Shown: positions 32,301 to 39,070, numbered from the stretch's first letter. The stretch: 64,000 nucleotides of DNA from Diadema setosum (GCA_033980235.1 CM067070.1:11788046-11852045), one strand, 5' to 3'. Made by a program: numbers and translations. The notes: generated from the letters alone by a model not told the origin.

Positions 32301-33575
32301 CTGGAACACAACCAGATGGAATCCCACCATAGCTCCCACGATGCTATGGGTGCCGGAGACGGGCATCTTCAGCCATGTGGCCAACAGCATCCAGATACAT
32401 GCACCTGAGAATTGAGAAGAAGAAAGACAAGAAAAAGAGGTCCAGTTGACCAAAATTCAATCCACACACAACACAAAAGAAAAATATAATCCAAGGCAAC
32501 TGGTGTATTTTCTGCAGTTCCATTTTTGCTTTCCTTCTTTATTCTTAATCTTGGTGTTGTTTTGTAGCTATAATTCTTTTTGGATCTTTTTGAAGGAAAC
32601 TATTTAACCCGTTGAGGACGGTTTGATATTGCTACAACACGCATTTCCCATAGACCCTTGCCCGAGTATACTCGGGACTCGTCCTCAACGGGTTAATGTA
32701 TAAAAGGTAAAGAGAAATGTCCATTGTCATTCTATGTAAAAGTACCCCTTGATCTCAAAAGAGCTCATGTGTGTACTGTGAAAAGTGGATATTTTTTGCG
32801 CTCTGGAGCATTTAATACAAAAAAAATTCTTATGGTTCAATTCTACAGAATCAGGACATTAACACACACTGATACAAATAACAAGCAAAAACATTCACTT
32901 GCTTCTATTTTTTCCCTAGTTTGAAGTTGCAAAAAAAATAGCCAAAATGCAAAAAAAAAATCAATTTTTTACCATACAAATGAACATGAAAATCTTCAGT
33001 TTATGAGACACTCGAGTACTTTACCAAACTACTGAGTATTTAATTGAGAAACATGCAAGCATCTATGGGCATAAATGTATGAAGAGTACAGTTTGCAGAT
33101 AGGTTCAAAATCTAATCTTGTTCTCAAAATAATTCTGAAGGTATTTTCACAGGCAAACTATACTTCTCAGATTCCTTCAAAGGGCCATTCAGAATTTCGG
33201 TCTATTTCACAATCTCTTAGATGAAAGCGTACCTCCAAGCGCGCAGACTTGTCCCAGCATCAACACTTCCTCCTTCCCATCATAGAGGGTGACATCAAAG
33301 ATTCCTTTCCTGATCGTGTCTGAGACTTTGGACCCCAGCAGCACCGCTCCCGCCGTCTCGAAGATGGAGGCAAGGATGCACGCCCACGACATGGTCAGGA
33401 CTTTTGCCCCGACGGACGTCGCAAAGGAATTCGCGACATCGTTGGCGCCCAGCCCGCAAGCGAGGATGAACGACATAATGAAGCCGCTCACCAACATCCA
33501 TAGCACATCGCCCGTCTCCATGGTGCCGAACACGGTCGTCACGCCGGTTCCGTAGAAGTCAGTGGTCGTTTCCAT
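1537..33575 (-). CDS. SLC20A: Sodium-dependent phosphate transporter, PiT/SLC20 family (complete, 10 coding exons)
   Basis: Members of this family are plasma-membrane Na+/inorganic phosphate symporters. I join exons 33575-33233, 32404-32264, 31329-31244, 11132-11036, 10636-10517, 8000-7935, 6644-6552, 3833-3569, 2919-2734 and 1774-1537 (1635 nt, 544 residues plus TAA). All junctions keep frame and use AG acceptors; all donors are GT except one GC at 31243-31242. Both PiT signatures are visible: GANDVANS near residues 43-50 and GGNDVSNAIGPL near 399-410. The N-terminal half (about 25-260) and the C-terminal half (about 380-544) carry hydrophobic membrane segments, and residues about 263-385 form the hydrophilic cytoplasmic loop. 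This loop is much shorter than in human PiT-1/PiT-2 (about 650-680 residues in total). An AG acceptor at 33585-33586 suggests that a non-coding first exon lies further upstream. Paralogue identity (PiT-1 or PiT-2) cannot be decided, since invertebrates usually have an ancestral type. Confidence 0.93.
1775..2733 (-). other. PiT intron (between the last two coding exons)
   Basis: A canonical GT-AG intron on the minus strand. No gene, mobile element or array is recognised inside it; the sequence is unremarkable and AT-rich. Confidence 0.7.
2734..2919 (-). CDS. SLC20A: PiT coding exon 9
   Basis: Encodes residues 404-466, beginning with the [10 protein letters not shown] part of the second PiT signature and ending ...[17 protein letters not shown]. 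The 186-nt exon has GT donor and AG acceptor sites and phases matching both neighbours. The 650-bp intron upstream (2920-3568) carries a short TATAT run near 2955-2976 and nothing else recognised. Confidence 0.93.
3569..3833 (-). CDS. SLC20A: PiT coding exon 8 (loop end and second signature)
   Basis: Encodes residues 316-404. The first two thirds is polar loop rich in Ser, Thr, Pro and Lys. The exon then enters the membrane segment ending AHGGNDV, the start of the second PiT signature. It has acceptor GACCCCAG and donor GTGAGC. Confidence 0.92.
3834..6551 (-). other. PiT intron with no recognised element
   Basis: A 2.7-kb intron. Around 4310-4450 there is a degenerate series of GCAACATCCTC/ACATGC words. 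The interval 5060-5410 is more GC-rich than its surroundings, with open frames on both strands, but no family similarity or phase-compatible exon was found. Positions 5617-5904 hold a 95-codon frame that I could not assign to anything. Confidence 0.5.
6552..6644 (-). CDS. SLC20A: PiT coding exon 7 (cytoplasmic loop, possible cassette exon)
   Basis: A 93-nt exon encoding residues 285-315, polar and acidic ([14 protein letters not shown]...EGQPMVEP). It was identified from acceptor GTCCCAG and donor GTATGT and because phase 1 on both sides fits its neighbours exactly. Loop sequence is not conserved in the family, so homology does not help. Because the exon is phase-symmetric, skipping it would leave the frame intact. 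Confidence 0.75.
6852..7061. mobile_element. 210-bp MITE, family A, copy 2 (inverted relative to copy 1)
   Basis: Same length and same interior as 208-417, in reverse orientation, with ends CTGTATGAGCTG / CAGCTTGTACAG and a TA on each side (6850-6851 and 7062-7063). It lies in a PiT intron. The terminal repeats are slightly diverged from copy 1. Confidence 0.75.
7935..8000 (-). CDS. SLC20A: PiT coding exon 6 (cytoplasmic loop)
   Basis: A 66-nt exon, residues 263-284, reading (D)[21 protein letters not shown]. It has acceptor CTCGTGCAG, donor GTATGC and phase 1 on both sides. It follows directly after the membrane segment encoded by the exon at 10517-10636. Confidence 0.88.
8521..9288. mobile_element. 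768-bp TTAA-flanked element (family B)
   Basis: The ends are the exact inverted repeat CCCTATTCTAACTGGG (8521-8536 and 9273-9288), with TTAA on both sides (8517-8520, 9289-9292). Just inside each end lies a G-run/TCAATTTGA/C-run palindrome (about 8562-8586 and 9250-9275). There is no transposase-sized frame. The TTAA target points to piggyBac- or Kolobok-type transposition; I infer this from the duplication alone. Confidence 0.8.
9504..10072. mobile_element. 569-bp TTAA-flanked MITE (family C, copy 1)
   Basis: Long inverted arms begin AGGACAAGTTCACCTTCAT and end with the complement, flanked by TTAA (9500-9503, 10073-10076). The arms extend for well over 150 bp with mismatches, so a single strand could fold back. 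Further copies lie at 43239-43801 and 43965-44517. There is no coding capacity. Confidence 0.85.
10517..10636 (-). CDS. SLC20A: PiT coding exon 5 (membrane segment)
   Basis: A 120-nt exon, residues 223-263. It is strongly hydrophobic ([20 protein letters not shown] then [13 protein letters not shown]), and the RR after the helix marks the start of the cytoplasmic loop. Acceptor CCACAG, donor GTATTA. Confidence 0.92.
10697..10781. mobile_element. 85-bp TTAA-flanked MITE (family D, copy 1)
   Basis: Ends CCCTTTGCGGATGG... / ...TCCTCAACGG G with TTAA at 10693-10696 and 10782-10785. Other 85-bp copies lie at 30363-30447, 32608-32692 and 63604-63688, and a slightly variant one at 17930. The consensus ends are CCCGTTGAGGACG. 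Confidence 0.75.
11036..11132 (-). CDS. SLC20A: PiT coding exon 4
   Basis: A 97-nt exon, residues 191-223, reading [20 protein letters not shown] and onward to IDGPK(M). It matches the conserved 'GLR-LP-FYA' region of PiT proteins. The donor is GTGAGT; the acceptor CATACAG closes the 20-kb intron that starts with a GC donor. Confidence 0.93.
11353..11580. mobile_element. Diverged relative of MITE family A
   Basis: Flanked by TA (11351-11352, 11581-11582). The ends and interior (TTTTCACGAGATGTTGTT, GATTCGCGAAGTTCG) resemble the 210-bp elements at 208 and 6852 but are well diverged. Confidence 0.5.
12144..14219. mobile_element. Non-autonomous relative of the 54207-59691 transposon, with GTCCTTCCGTTACC repeats
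   Basis: The terminal inverted repeats GGGCAATTCCACG are flanked by an exact 4-bp duplication TAAT (12140-12143, 14220-14223). There is no long open frame. The element carries nine full or near copies of GTCCTTCCGTTACC: 12503, 12669, 13589, 13803, 13817 (a head-to-tail pair with 13803), 14015 and 14194 on plus, and inverted near 12690 and 12711. The last plus copy runs straight into the right TIR. The sequence just inside the left end (CAAAATTTCAAA-like) also resembles the larger element. Confidence 0.88.
14258..15120 (+). repeat. Three-unit tandem repeat, about 320-bp period
   Basis: The GTGGGGCATGGTGCCCATTT landmark recurs at 14361, 14677 and 15001 (spacings 316 and 324). The units also share GGGCCCCCTGGG runs, a CCCCTAGGGATGCTA word and the AAGAAGATGAAAAT boundary word. 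It is part of the composite repeat listed separately. Confidence 0.85.
15232..17532. other. PiT intron 3, stretch without recognised element
   Basis: Contains C-runs (about 15842-15854), a purine-rich tract on the plus strand at about 15990-16160 that creates spurious frames, and a T/GTT-rich tract at about 17090-17155. I recognise no gene. Confidence 0.5.
17537..17925. mobile_element. 389-bp TTAA-flanked MITE (family E)
   Basis: Ends AGGGAGGGTACAGTATTGGT and the near complement of AGGGATCGTATAGTTTTGGT, flanked by TTAA (17533-17536, 17926-17929). The centre holds the palindrome AAGTGTGGGTCCCACACTTT near 17723-17742. There is no coding capacity. Confidence 0.78.
17930..18018. mobile_element. 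85-bp-type TTAA MITE (family D, copy 2), abutting family E element
   Basis: Begins CTCGTTGAGGATGAG and ends near CGTCATCAATG. The interior (CATTTCCCATAGGCACCTG, CGAGTATACTTGGGACTCGT) matches the other 85-bp copies. Its left TTAA is the right TTAA of the 17537-17925 element, so one tetranucleotide serves both. The right edge is diverged and approximate. Confidence 0.65.
18099..18175. repeat. TGTACA-rich palindromic cluster
   Basis: A dense run of overlapping TGTACA/GTACAT words (ACATTGTACATGTGCTGTACAATGTACAG...). Several are small palindromes. Simple-sequence origin is likely. Confidence 0.5.
18656..18725 (-). ncRNA. tRNA-like (SINE-type) module, minus copy
   Basis: On the minus strand it shows an A-box-like TGGTCTAGTGG and a B box GGTTCGAATCC with a 5-bp T-stem (GTAGG/CCTGC). 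The acceptor stem pairs poorly and the anticodon arm is imperfect, so it is a tRNA-derived repeat or pseudogene rather than a working tRNA. Confidence 0.6.
18875..18942 (+). ncRNA. tRNA-like (SINE-type) module, plus copy
   Basis: The same module as 18656-18725 in opposite orientation: TCTAGTGGAGATGACACCTG, then AGTTCGAATCC. It is slightly diverged from its partner (GTAAG for GTAGG in the T-stem), which would weaken the stem. Non-functional as a tRNA. Confidence 0.6.
19838..20029 (-). repeat. 3' LTR of the Ty3/gypsy element
   Basis: 192 bp, TG...CA, no difference seen from the copy at 26101-26292. Preceded on the plus strand by GTCCC. Confidence 0.95.
20030..20042 (-). promoter_or_regulatory. 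Polypurine tract
   Basis: On the element's strand AGAAGGAGGGGGA directly precedes the 3' LTR, as expected for the plus-strand primer of reverse transcription. Confidence 0.85.
20898..24935 (-). CDS. gag-pol: Gag-Pol polyprotein of the Ty3/gypsy element
   Basis: A single frame of 1345 codons from the Met at 24935. The frame stays open 38 codons further upstream to 25049, but those residues look non-conserved. Order of domains: Gag with two zinc knuckles (about 198-230; the first is a CxxCxxxHPPRxC variant, the second a standard CxxCxxxGHxxxxC), aspartic protease (DTGAS near 333-337), reverse transcriptase (about 430-660, LPFGLS and active site IADD near 622-625), RNase H (about 765-880, first Asp near 771) and integrase. 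Integrase has an N-terminal His/Cys zinc motif (about 991-1029) and a catalytic triad of Asp about 1057, Asp about 1110 and Glu about 1146 (D-x52-D-x35-E). There is no stop or frameshift and all catalytic residues are seen, so it is potentially active. No envelope-like frame is present. Confidence 0.95.
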   Translation of the reverse strand: MAKYPEMNWNSADVPEEFKLFKQRMELCFQDNDVQDPKKQAIKIKIAVGNEGLRRINASGLSNEDQEKPAMLWSTLEGQLKVKLNFRIHRLELMRYRQHTNETIDEFVNRCRSKAKECDFTENELSERVTELVIASTPIEAFQKDLLDQPKGYKIANLLDEGRKYEAIAVGKQCLRSIDSSANNVDALSHNQDRRKKCGNCDLNHPPRKCPAYRDICKACGSKGHWAKCCRKTKHRKVLRGRSPSRGRQSGNRSFSPRRQKTPTRQPTKQKVAEFSKEPEGETQEDFEEFNTIVLGNDLDASIDSVHQKEAFVKIGIICPSKRGQHILHAKVDTGASGNTLPLRTIKAMYGSRWQAVVHPTSARLTAYNGSPIHCLGTLQITCKYKDSEWRDQLFYVVDVSGPVIIGLPMCSELHVVTIHEIHPQSRSPTNRPSPLKSVKDLQVLYPEQFDRIGNFHGEATLHVKEGAVPTIDAPRKCSVHIKDQLKAELDSMEKQGIIRQIDHHTDWCSSITTVLKKDGSLRVCLDPRRLNQNLKRCPHKIPTLEEVNPAFSGAKYFSKLDAKSGYWSVHLSKESQELTTFRTPFGRYCYTRLPFGLSVSQDLFQQHMDRIVGQVDGCICIADDIAVVGRTEAEHDKNLHRLMEVAQREGLVFNSKKCIIKTDCINFFGSVYTRDGIRPDPQKIEDIHAMPTPRDKEDLQKCLGLLNYLAPHIANFSEKASPLRELLKRDVPFTWQDDHQHAFNELKKAISAESCLQYYDPRKTTILEVDASSKGLGACLMQEGKPVAFASKSLSSSQANYSNIERETLALVFGIQRFHTYLFGNQFTVQTDHKPLEMITRKPLRCAPPRLQRLLIKIQGYDYDVKYKPGKSMIISDALSRMPNPSKNQDVPLDVNVEEICEEIDISQTDLIFFGQKKRNELQQETSRDPTLRALWQIVTNGWPDTIKEVPREVRTFWPYRDEIGVSDGVLFKGNQVIIPTNLRQDILNQPHQGHQGIERTRRLARETVYWPNINKDIEQISKNCYACQENQVKQQREPLQPHDIPTSPWTKLGTDLFTFNKEEYLLVTDYHSKYPIVRKLTDTSSAAVANILSGIFSLFGPPATLISDNGPQFVGRPFQEMCEKWSIDHITSSPRYPRSNGLAERMVQTVKGIMTKCTRTGQDIQTALLHFRATPIDSNLPSPAELLFGRPIRTTLPSHHLTRQSSTPDLLFQRQENMKHNHDLHGGRDFTPLHIGQKVRVLNPKDNTWLPAEVSKVRQEPRSYEVATPNGSILRRNRSYLREMPTGTKPTVPKRVHFEDDDRSEERRQHPDRRQRQSDRKSVSTRYITRYGREVRPPSRYQE
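25050..26086 (-). other. 5' leader of the Ty3/gypsy element
   Basis: About 1 kb between the primer site and the gag-pol frame, presumably untranslated and carrying packaging signals. No frame of interest is seen. The matching 3' untranslated part is 20043-20897. Confidence 0.7.
26087..26100 (-). promoter_or_regulatory. Primer binding site (tRNA-Leu type)
   Basis: The plus strand reads CACCGCTGCCACCA directly against the 5' LTR. This equals the 3' end of a leucine tRNA plus CCA as I remember it, so the element's strand is complementary to that tRNA over 14 nt with no spacer. Confidence 0.8.
26101..26292 (-). repeat. 5' LTR of the Ty3/gypsy element
   Basis: 192 bp, identical by eye to 19838-20029. 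It should hold the element's promoter. Followed on the plus strand by the GTCCC duplication and a C-run. Confidence 0.95.
26316..27164. other. PiT intron 3, no recognised element
   Basis: Contains C-runs and a G-run (about 26425-26435, 26491-26504) but no gene or repeat that I can name. Confidence 0.5.
27165..28190. repeat. Older dispersed repeat (family F, copy 1), split by a MITE
   Basis: The left part 27165-27509 (TGCAAAATAACTCAAGAAGT..., GATCC, TTTGAGATGTGCAT) and right part about 28130-28190 (GCTTGGCAGAAGTCCGCACT) match, in order, the two ends of the continuous copy at 35590-36085. The gap is filled by the 27510-28007 element plus an A/T run. Confidence 0.65.
27510..28007. mobile_element. 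498-bp MITE with TAATACCCCTTTCAGG ends
   Basis: Termini TAATACCCCTTTCAGGTAATC and the complement, with repeated inverted words in the interior (GTTCATATA, ATCCGCATCC, AAAACGCGTTCATG). The target duplication could be TA or a three-base TAA/TTA. There is no coding capacity. It interrupts an older repeat, so it inserted later. Confidence 0.75.
28191..30362. other. PiT intron 3, low-complexity-rich stretch
   Basis: Holds a 30-nt A-run at 29310-29339, shorter homopolymers, and at about 29575-29755 a degraded G/C-run element. That element resembles the GGCGGATCCAG elements further right (GGGGGCGTATCCATGAATTCC on the left and GCGCCCCCC on the right). No gene is recognised. Confidence 0.5.
30363..30447. 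mobile_element. 85-bp TTAA-flanked MITE (family D, copy 3)
   Basis: Flanked by TTAA (30359-30362, 30448-30451). Ends TCCGTTGAGGACGG / TCATCCTCAATGGG. It is exactly 85 bp, like the copies at 10697, 32608 and 63604. Confidence 0.85.
30452..31243. other. PiT intron 3, 5'-most part
   Basis: No gene or repeat is recognised. It ends at the GC donor (31243-31242) adjoining the exon at 31244. Confidence 0.5.
31244..31329 (-). CDS. SLC20A: PiT coding exon 3 (followed by a GC donor)
   Basis: An 86-nt exon, residues 162-190 ([20 protein letters not shown], then IYRKLVLSK). Acceptor GTACAG. The donor is AAG|GCAAGT. The nearby GT (AAGGCAA|GTTC) would break the frame with the next exon, so a GC-AG intron is the consistent reading. 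The SWF-SP--SG block is conserved in PiT proteins. Confidence 0.92.
32264..32404 (-). CDS. SLC20A: PiT coding exon 2
   Basis: A 141-nt exon, residues 115-162, with the conserved [18 protein letters not shown] stretch (first PiT repeat, equivalent to the C-terminal PISTTH region). Acceptor ATTCTCAG, donor GTAGGT. Confidence 0.95.
32608..32692. mobile_element. 85-bp TTAA-flanked MITE (family D, copy 4)
   Basis: The best-preserved copy: ends CCCGTTGAGGACG / CGTCCTCAACGGG with TTAA at 32604-32607 and 32693-32696. It lies in the PiT intron between coding exons 1 and 2. Confidence 0.9.
33233..33575 (-). CDS. SLC20A: PiT first coding exon (start codon)
   Basis: Encodes residues 1-115. ATG at 33575-33573; ten bases upstream an AG acceptor (TTTTCCAG) marks the exon edge, so the 5' UTR is split. 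Residues 43-50 are GANDVANS, the first PiT signature, followed by [21 protein letters not shown] Met further in (residue 19) is a possible alternative start, but the first Met precedes it in the same frame. Confidence 0.93.
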
Positions 33576-33584
33576 GATGGACTT

Positions 33585-34747
33585 CTGGAAAATTAACAGA
33601 ACACAAATTTAAAGAACTACGAATTGTACCTACTATGCCCTCAATCTACCCCTTTCCTTTGTTTAGTGTCAGTTAAAATAATGTACACTCGTATAAAAGA
33701 TGTACAATGATTCTCTTTTGAGAAGGAAAAAGTGTAAGTTGAAACGTAATCCCAGCATTTTCATATCAAACTTCTTCAATTCAGAATATTCTTCCAATTA
33801 GTCTGCCACTGAAGTACATAACATTCTACTGGTGTATAATAAACAATTTGAAGGCCATCTAAATTGAAATACAATGGGAAAGTCAAAATCAAAAGACAAA
33901 AGGAAACATTCAAGCAATCGAACAAAACAACAAGAAAACAAACATTCAATGCACGACGAGGAAAAATAATGGAAGATTTCAGGAGTTTTCAAGATTACGG
34001 TACCTAATCCATACATTATGACCCCTATAAAGTAACTTTCAAAGTAACTAATAAAAAAGACAAAAACTGATGACAAGCTGACAGAGCTAAAAAGTACCAA
34101 TTACAGTCTACCTCAGCCACCTGATGTCACAAAGAAGAGAGGAGCTATGACAAGATCCCCAGACAGAGTCTACTACAGTACGTCCCACTCGGCTGTGCTA
34201 ACCCTGTGGTGCTGTCAGCTCACAAAAATTGTATTTGTACTGCCATCGTCATGGATGTTATTCCACTTTCTACCCACTACCCAACTTTCCAACCACTCTG
34301 CCTGGCACCAGCCAATCAGAGCAAACCCTGGTCACGTGACTTTCCTCTGCAGTTTCATTTATCTCTTCCACACATTGTCAGTTCCTATCAGGCTGCCACA
34401 GGGATGGCTAAAGCTTTCCAACATGTCGAGGCATTAGAAGGTCATTATTAGAAATATCACCAAATGTCAAAATAAGTAATTGTTTTCTTTTTCTTTTATC
34501 AGGGACAAATCAGACCTTGATGTAACCTGGATCTTATTATCATGCATATATTTCCATGTCAATTTTAGTAGTATCTACATTTGTAGTAAGCTACACACCA
34601 CCTTTCTTCAACTTTTCAAGACTTAAGCTTGTAAATGAGTACACAAAACCTTTTGTGCAACGCACAACTGACCCCTCTACAAAAATTTATCAGTAAAGTT
34701 GATAGAGGTCCCTGCCAATAAAGCAGAAGATTTCATGTCAGGGGGCA

Positions 34748-34784
<37 letters not shown>

Positions 34785-35589
34785 TACAAAGTAATCATAG
34801 ACTGGAACTCAATCCCATCAACAGTTTCTAACATTGCAAGAAAGGACTCTTTTAAAGCAGCAACCCTACAATACATCCAGGAGCAAAGCAAAAAAACCCA
34901 CACTTCTCTCTCCGCGCAACTTTAACACCAGTGCACCCCCTGTCCGGTTGGCCCCTACTAAGGGGTGTTGGACAGTATACAGGAAGAAGTAATAAACAAA
35001 TTTTTTTTTCCAAGTTTTTTTCCTAAAATCTTCACCTTGCTCTCCTTCACACTAATGTTACATCATATCTACAGTAACTGTATATTGCTGATTTATCTAG
35101 ATGTTGGTTTATACCTTTGTTACCCAGTACCAAGCATACTGCAAAGGGACGTTACATTATCATCATTTGCAGCTCTCTCTTCTCTAGCTACTTTGAGACA
35201 GCGAGTGCCGACTATAATGTTAATTTTTACATCACCTAAACTTTACAAGGAGAAATTTCTAGCCGACTTGTAATAATCTATATTTTTTGAGTTACATACA
35301 TTGTGATACAGCTGTACAGTCTGTGGGCCTATTTGTAGTTTTGTACATTTTATCACAACATTTCATCTCTGGGGATTAAGAAGATTTGTTGAGGATATAT
35401 TGTAATAAGTTTGGCTCTTGTAGTAATAGTCTAACATTAAGGCAGGTCTGCGTTTTGTATACATTATTAGGCCTACTACTAAAGTTAGCATCATATCTGT
35501 GTTTAATAGTCTAGTAACAATAGCATCTGGATAAGGTTTTGCTTACAAAGCTACATCACATCGTGTAGACTTTCTAGAGATGGTTATTT
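33585..35589. other. Upstream region of the PiT gene
   Basis: Presumably intron 1 of the PiT transcript. It holds a long A-run at about 34752-34779 and nothing else I can name. I could not locate the non-coding first exon or the promoter from sequence alone. Confidence 0.4.
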
Positions 35590-36085
35590 TACTACCTCCG
35601 CCAAGGGAGGAGGTTATGTTTTCGTTACCGTTGGTTTGTTTGTTCTTTCGTTCGTTCGTTTGTCTGTGTGCAAAATAACTCAAAAAGTAGACAACAGATT
35701 GGGATGAAACTTGCAGGAAAGGTTGAAAATGACACAAGTAAGAAACAATTAACTTTTGGTAGTGATCCGAGAATTTTGGGAGAATTTATGAAGGATTTTG
35801 GATAGTTTGGCAGGGAGGGTCAGTGAACTTGGGAGTTCAGGCTGCGCGTATTTGAGGTTTGCATGTCAACGCGCACTAAAGTGCGTGCTCTAGTTTCTGC
35901 TGGGGTGAGGCACGCTGTGTAGCTGAGGGTTTATGACGTAACAAAGGCTTCTACTATATTGGGAAATCGGCGACTTTCAGCACAGCATGGGTGGAAATAT
36001 CTCTCATGGAAGAACAAGATCAGCGTTGAAAATTATTTGCATGCTTGGCGGAGGTCTGCACTCTCAGAGTGCTTCTCTTGTTGTT
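35590..36085 (+). repeat. Dispersed repeat (family F, copy 2), continuous
   Basis: Begins CTACCTCCGCCAAGGGAGGAG and ends GCTTGGCGGAGGTCTGCACT, then TGCTTCTCTTGTTG. The CCTCCGCCAAG / CTTGGCGGAGG words form imperfect inverted ends about 460 bp apart. I recall this type as common in marine animal genomes; its class is unclear to me. Confidence 0.65.
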
Positions 36086-36700
36086 AATGTTACATTGAAG
36101 TTTTGAACATTTTTGAATAGCGTACAGTTTATACTGATATTAATCCACTTTTTCTGGTAGACTCCGAGTCTAGGGATCTAGACAACATTTTAGAGTCTAA
36201 CTGTTGTACTACTGAAAATTAGATATAGGCCTAGAGTAGTAGAACCGGTCTATTACAAAGTTAGAGGTGTTCTTCTTCAACAACACAACTCAACTTGTGA
36301 CTCAGTGTGAGTGTTGATCAACTCCAAAACCAATATCGATCCAGTGCATGCAGTCCAGCGTCATGACATGAGACAATGACAATGTCACACTGCGCTGTCT
36401 GATCTCCATACTAACGTTAGATTAGATAGAATTAAGTCAGAAGTATATAGAACTAGCACAACCACTCACAAAACAAAACAAAGACGCCTTTTGGGTTATT
36501 GAGTTGAGAGAGATATGGCCACGCACATGGCGAACTCATGCTCAACACGGGCCGGTCAGCTATGATAACCTCGATGAATCAATTCCTCACGAATGACCGG
36601 TCCATGGTCACCCCAACAAGACCAGCGCCGGGCCTAGTGCATTCGAATGCAGTGAGACGTGGCCGTGGCGTGGGAGGGCACTGGGCCTGGGGCCGGGGGG

Positions 36701-36947
36701 CGTTTTTTTTAAAGACGGCACAGATTGGGGCATGGCGCGTGTTAAACCTATGGGAAAAACGTTGGGTTAGGGTTTTTGGTTATGGTTAGGGTTAGGGTTA
36801 GGGTTAGGATTGGGGTTAGGGTTAGGGTTAGGGTTAGGGTTAGGGTTTGATGGTTAGGGTTAGGATTAGGATTAGGGTTAGGTTTAGTGATAGGGTCCCC
36901 GACAGATTTTTAGTTTCCCCAATCTGTGCCGTCTAAAAAAAACACGC
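36701..36947. mobile_element. 247-bp TIR element containing telomere-like repeats
   Basis: The inverted ends share GACGGCACAGATTGGGG (36714-36730) and its complement (36917-36933), plus flanking T8/A8 runs and CG. GGCCGGGGGG occurs directly on each side (36691-36700, 36948-36957), consistent with a 9-10-bp target duplication. The interior is mostly TTAGGG-type repeat. The duplication length would fit Mutator-like or hAT-like elements, by inference only. Confidence 0.7.
36763..36896 (+). repeat. Interstitial telomere-type (TTAGGG)n array
   Basis: About 15 units of GGGTTA with a few degenerate ones (GGATTG, GGATTA, GGTTTA). It lies inside the 36701-36947 TIR element rather than at a chromosome end. 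Confidence 0.9.
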
Positions 36948-36957
36948 GGCCGGGGGG

Positions 36958-37218
36958 TTGCCGCATCCTTTTTGCTATTGTCAGACTAGTCTAGGGCCTA
37001 TTTCTAGTAGGTACCCAGTATTCACAACGTTAGAGTAGCACAAGCAGTCGACTCTTATGTAAACCGGCACTCGATTTCACATAAACATTCTGAACATTAG
37101 ATAGGACCCTAGGTCTAACATGTTAGACTAGTCTAGCTCTAACTGTTGTTCGGGCCTAATAATATTGCAGGGCTGCAGTTGACATTAGACAGCCTTGATT
37201 TTACTTTGTCAGAGACAG

Positions 37219-37289
<71 letters not shown>

Positions 37290-38640
37290 GAGCCTTCCAT
37301 ACGATAAAAAATATAAGACAACCACAAACATGCAGAGATCGACTCTACATTTAGCTAGGCCCTATGGCTATGTAAGTTAGAAGATTATCAGTTATTAATA
37401 TTATTACCCCTCCATTCAGACGGTCATGGTCATCGAAAACAATGCTGAGGAAGTGTAACGTTAGACATGAAAAATACATTCAACATTCAAATTCGGATAC
37501 ACGTTCGGTGTTCGATTCTTCAACATGTTCCGACTTCAATTTATTATTGGCCGGCTAGCAACATGCACAAGGCGACTACCGAGGTCAACATGAACTGCCC
37601 TTAAAAGAAGTTTTTGGTTTCACTTTACCTGTTATTACTCGTCTGACATGAAATCCTCGCAGAATGTATCCTACATTGGCTGCGGAGACAAATAAAAACA
37701 GCAGTCCACACAGTTTTATTTATGTTTACATCTAATCTCAGCTCACCAGCTTGCACGGAACAAGCCCCCGATAAACGCGGGAGATAAATTTTCGGGGCGC
37801 GCTCAACGCAAGCACGTTTTCGTAGTAGAAAGGAGATTGGTAACTCAACTTTGATCATATTCTGCTACAGCTGACCCAAAACCACGATCACGCACGGCTG
37901 AAAGATATGCAGATATACCAGTCTACTATCATTCATTCAGCCACCGTTCCCACATGTGATGTACATGTGATCGAACAGATGAAAAGAAAGAATGCATTGC
38001 TTGACAATGATCTGAACACCTAACGTTGCTAGTTGTCTTCGCAGACCTAGAAGTTGCGTCTGCATTGTTTTCTTTTTTTCCTTCTAATTACACGTGGCTT
38101 TGTGTATATAAGCCTAGATACATGATTATTTCTCAAAAACATAACGGGAGAAATTTGCTCTATTATTGATCTGCTTTGGTTCTCTGCTATAAGCTGTCAA
38201 GGATAGAAAGATCCCCATCCCCCTTTATTTTTGGTTTTATTTTGTTGTTTTTTTTTTTTTAGGCCTATCTAATTTGTTTGTTTGATTCATTTAAGGGACC
38301 GACAACGTGAACGACAAGCGCGAACCTAGGTACTACATGTTAAACAACAAAAAAAAAAAAACACGAAAAAAAAAAACACACGAAAAACAGCATAGACGCT
38401 TTGTTTTTTAATTTCAATATTTCCTTTATTATCATTTTACGGGTGTATGGTAGGCCTATAGTCTAATGGAACCGCAGACTTAATAAATCAGGAAGTGAAT
38501 CAGACACTTCGAAAGGCTACTAGTATTCGACGAATTCAGTTGGCCACTCTGGGTGATGTGGGGCCTATGTGTTGAACATTCAGTGCGTAGGCCATTTTGT
38601 TAGTTTATTGAACACCATGATTTTTTCCAATTTGATTTTT
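36958..38640. other. Probable intergenic DNA
   Basis: Contains the CA repeat listed separately and a T-run near 38247-38261. It may contain the PiT promoter, but I see no supporting signal. No gene is recognised. Confidence 0.4.
37220..37287 (+). repeat. (CA)n microsatellite
   Basis: About 34 uninterrupted CA units. It creates spurious poly-Cys/Val and poly-His/Thr frames on both strands. Confidence 0.98.
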
Positions 38641-38689
38641 CTTCAGACGTGTTCTTGATGATGAATTTGGTGGATTTAGTGAAAGGAGC

Positions 38690-38893
38690 AATGTTGGTAA
38701 ACTACAAAATGTATAACGATAAGCCCTGCTTGCCTATCAGCTGAAGTTTGAGGAAAATCGGACAGCTAAATTCAGAAGTTAGGATTTTTTTTTTTCAATG
38801 CAGTATTGCTGGATAAGGAGACTACTACGGCTCATGACGTATTGTGGACAAGAAAAGAAAATACAGAGCTCTGTACGGAGGCCTCACGATTGT

Positions 38894-38939
<46 letters not shown>

Positions 38940-39070
38940 GTAGTTGAATTGTACACATTCCAGGAACGAGCTAAGGATGATAATTCTCTCTGCTTTCTGA
39001 AAGAGGTAAGCCAAGCGCACTCTCTCTCTCATAATACAATACACTTGCTTTCGCTGGACCAAAATATTGG
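38690..39070. repeat. Degenerate family C fragment with T-run
   Basis: Phrases such as TGAAGTTTGAGGAAAATCGG, GGATAAGGAGACTACTACGG and CTTTCTGAAAGAGGTAAG match the interior of the 569-bp family C MITEs. The fragment contains a 41-nt T-run at 38895-38935. Confidence 0.5.

Noticed and set aside
36763..36896. Chromosome end or fusion point suggested by TTAGGG repeats
   Set aside because: The array is short, degenerate and enclosed by inverted repeats with a flanking direct repeat, with ordinary sequence on both sides.
37139..37380. Frames across the CA repeat
   Set aside because: Alternating Cys-Val and Thr-His residues arise from (CA)n; no gene.
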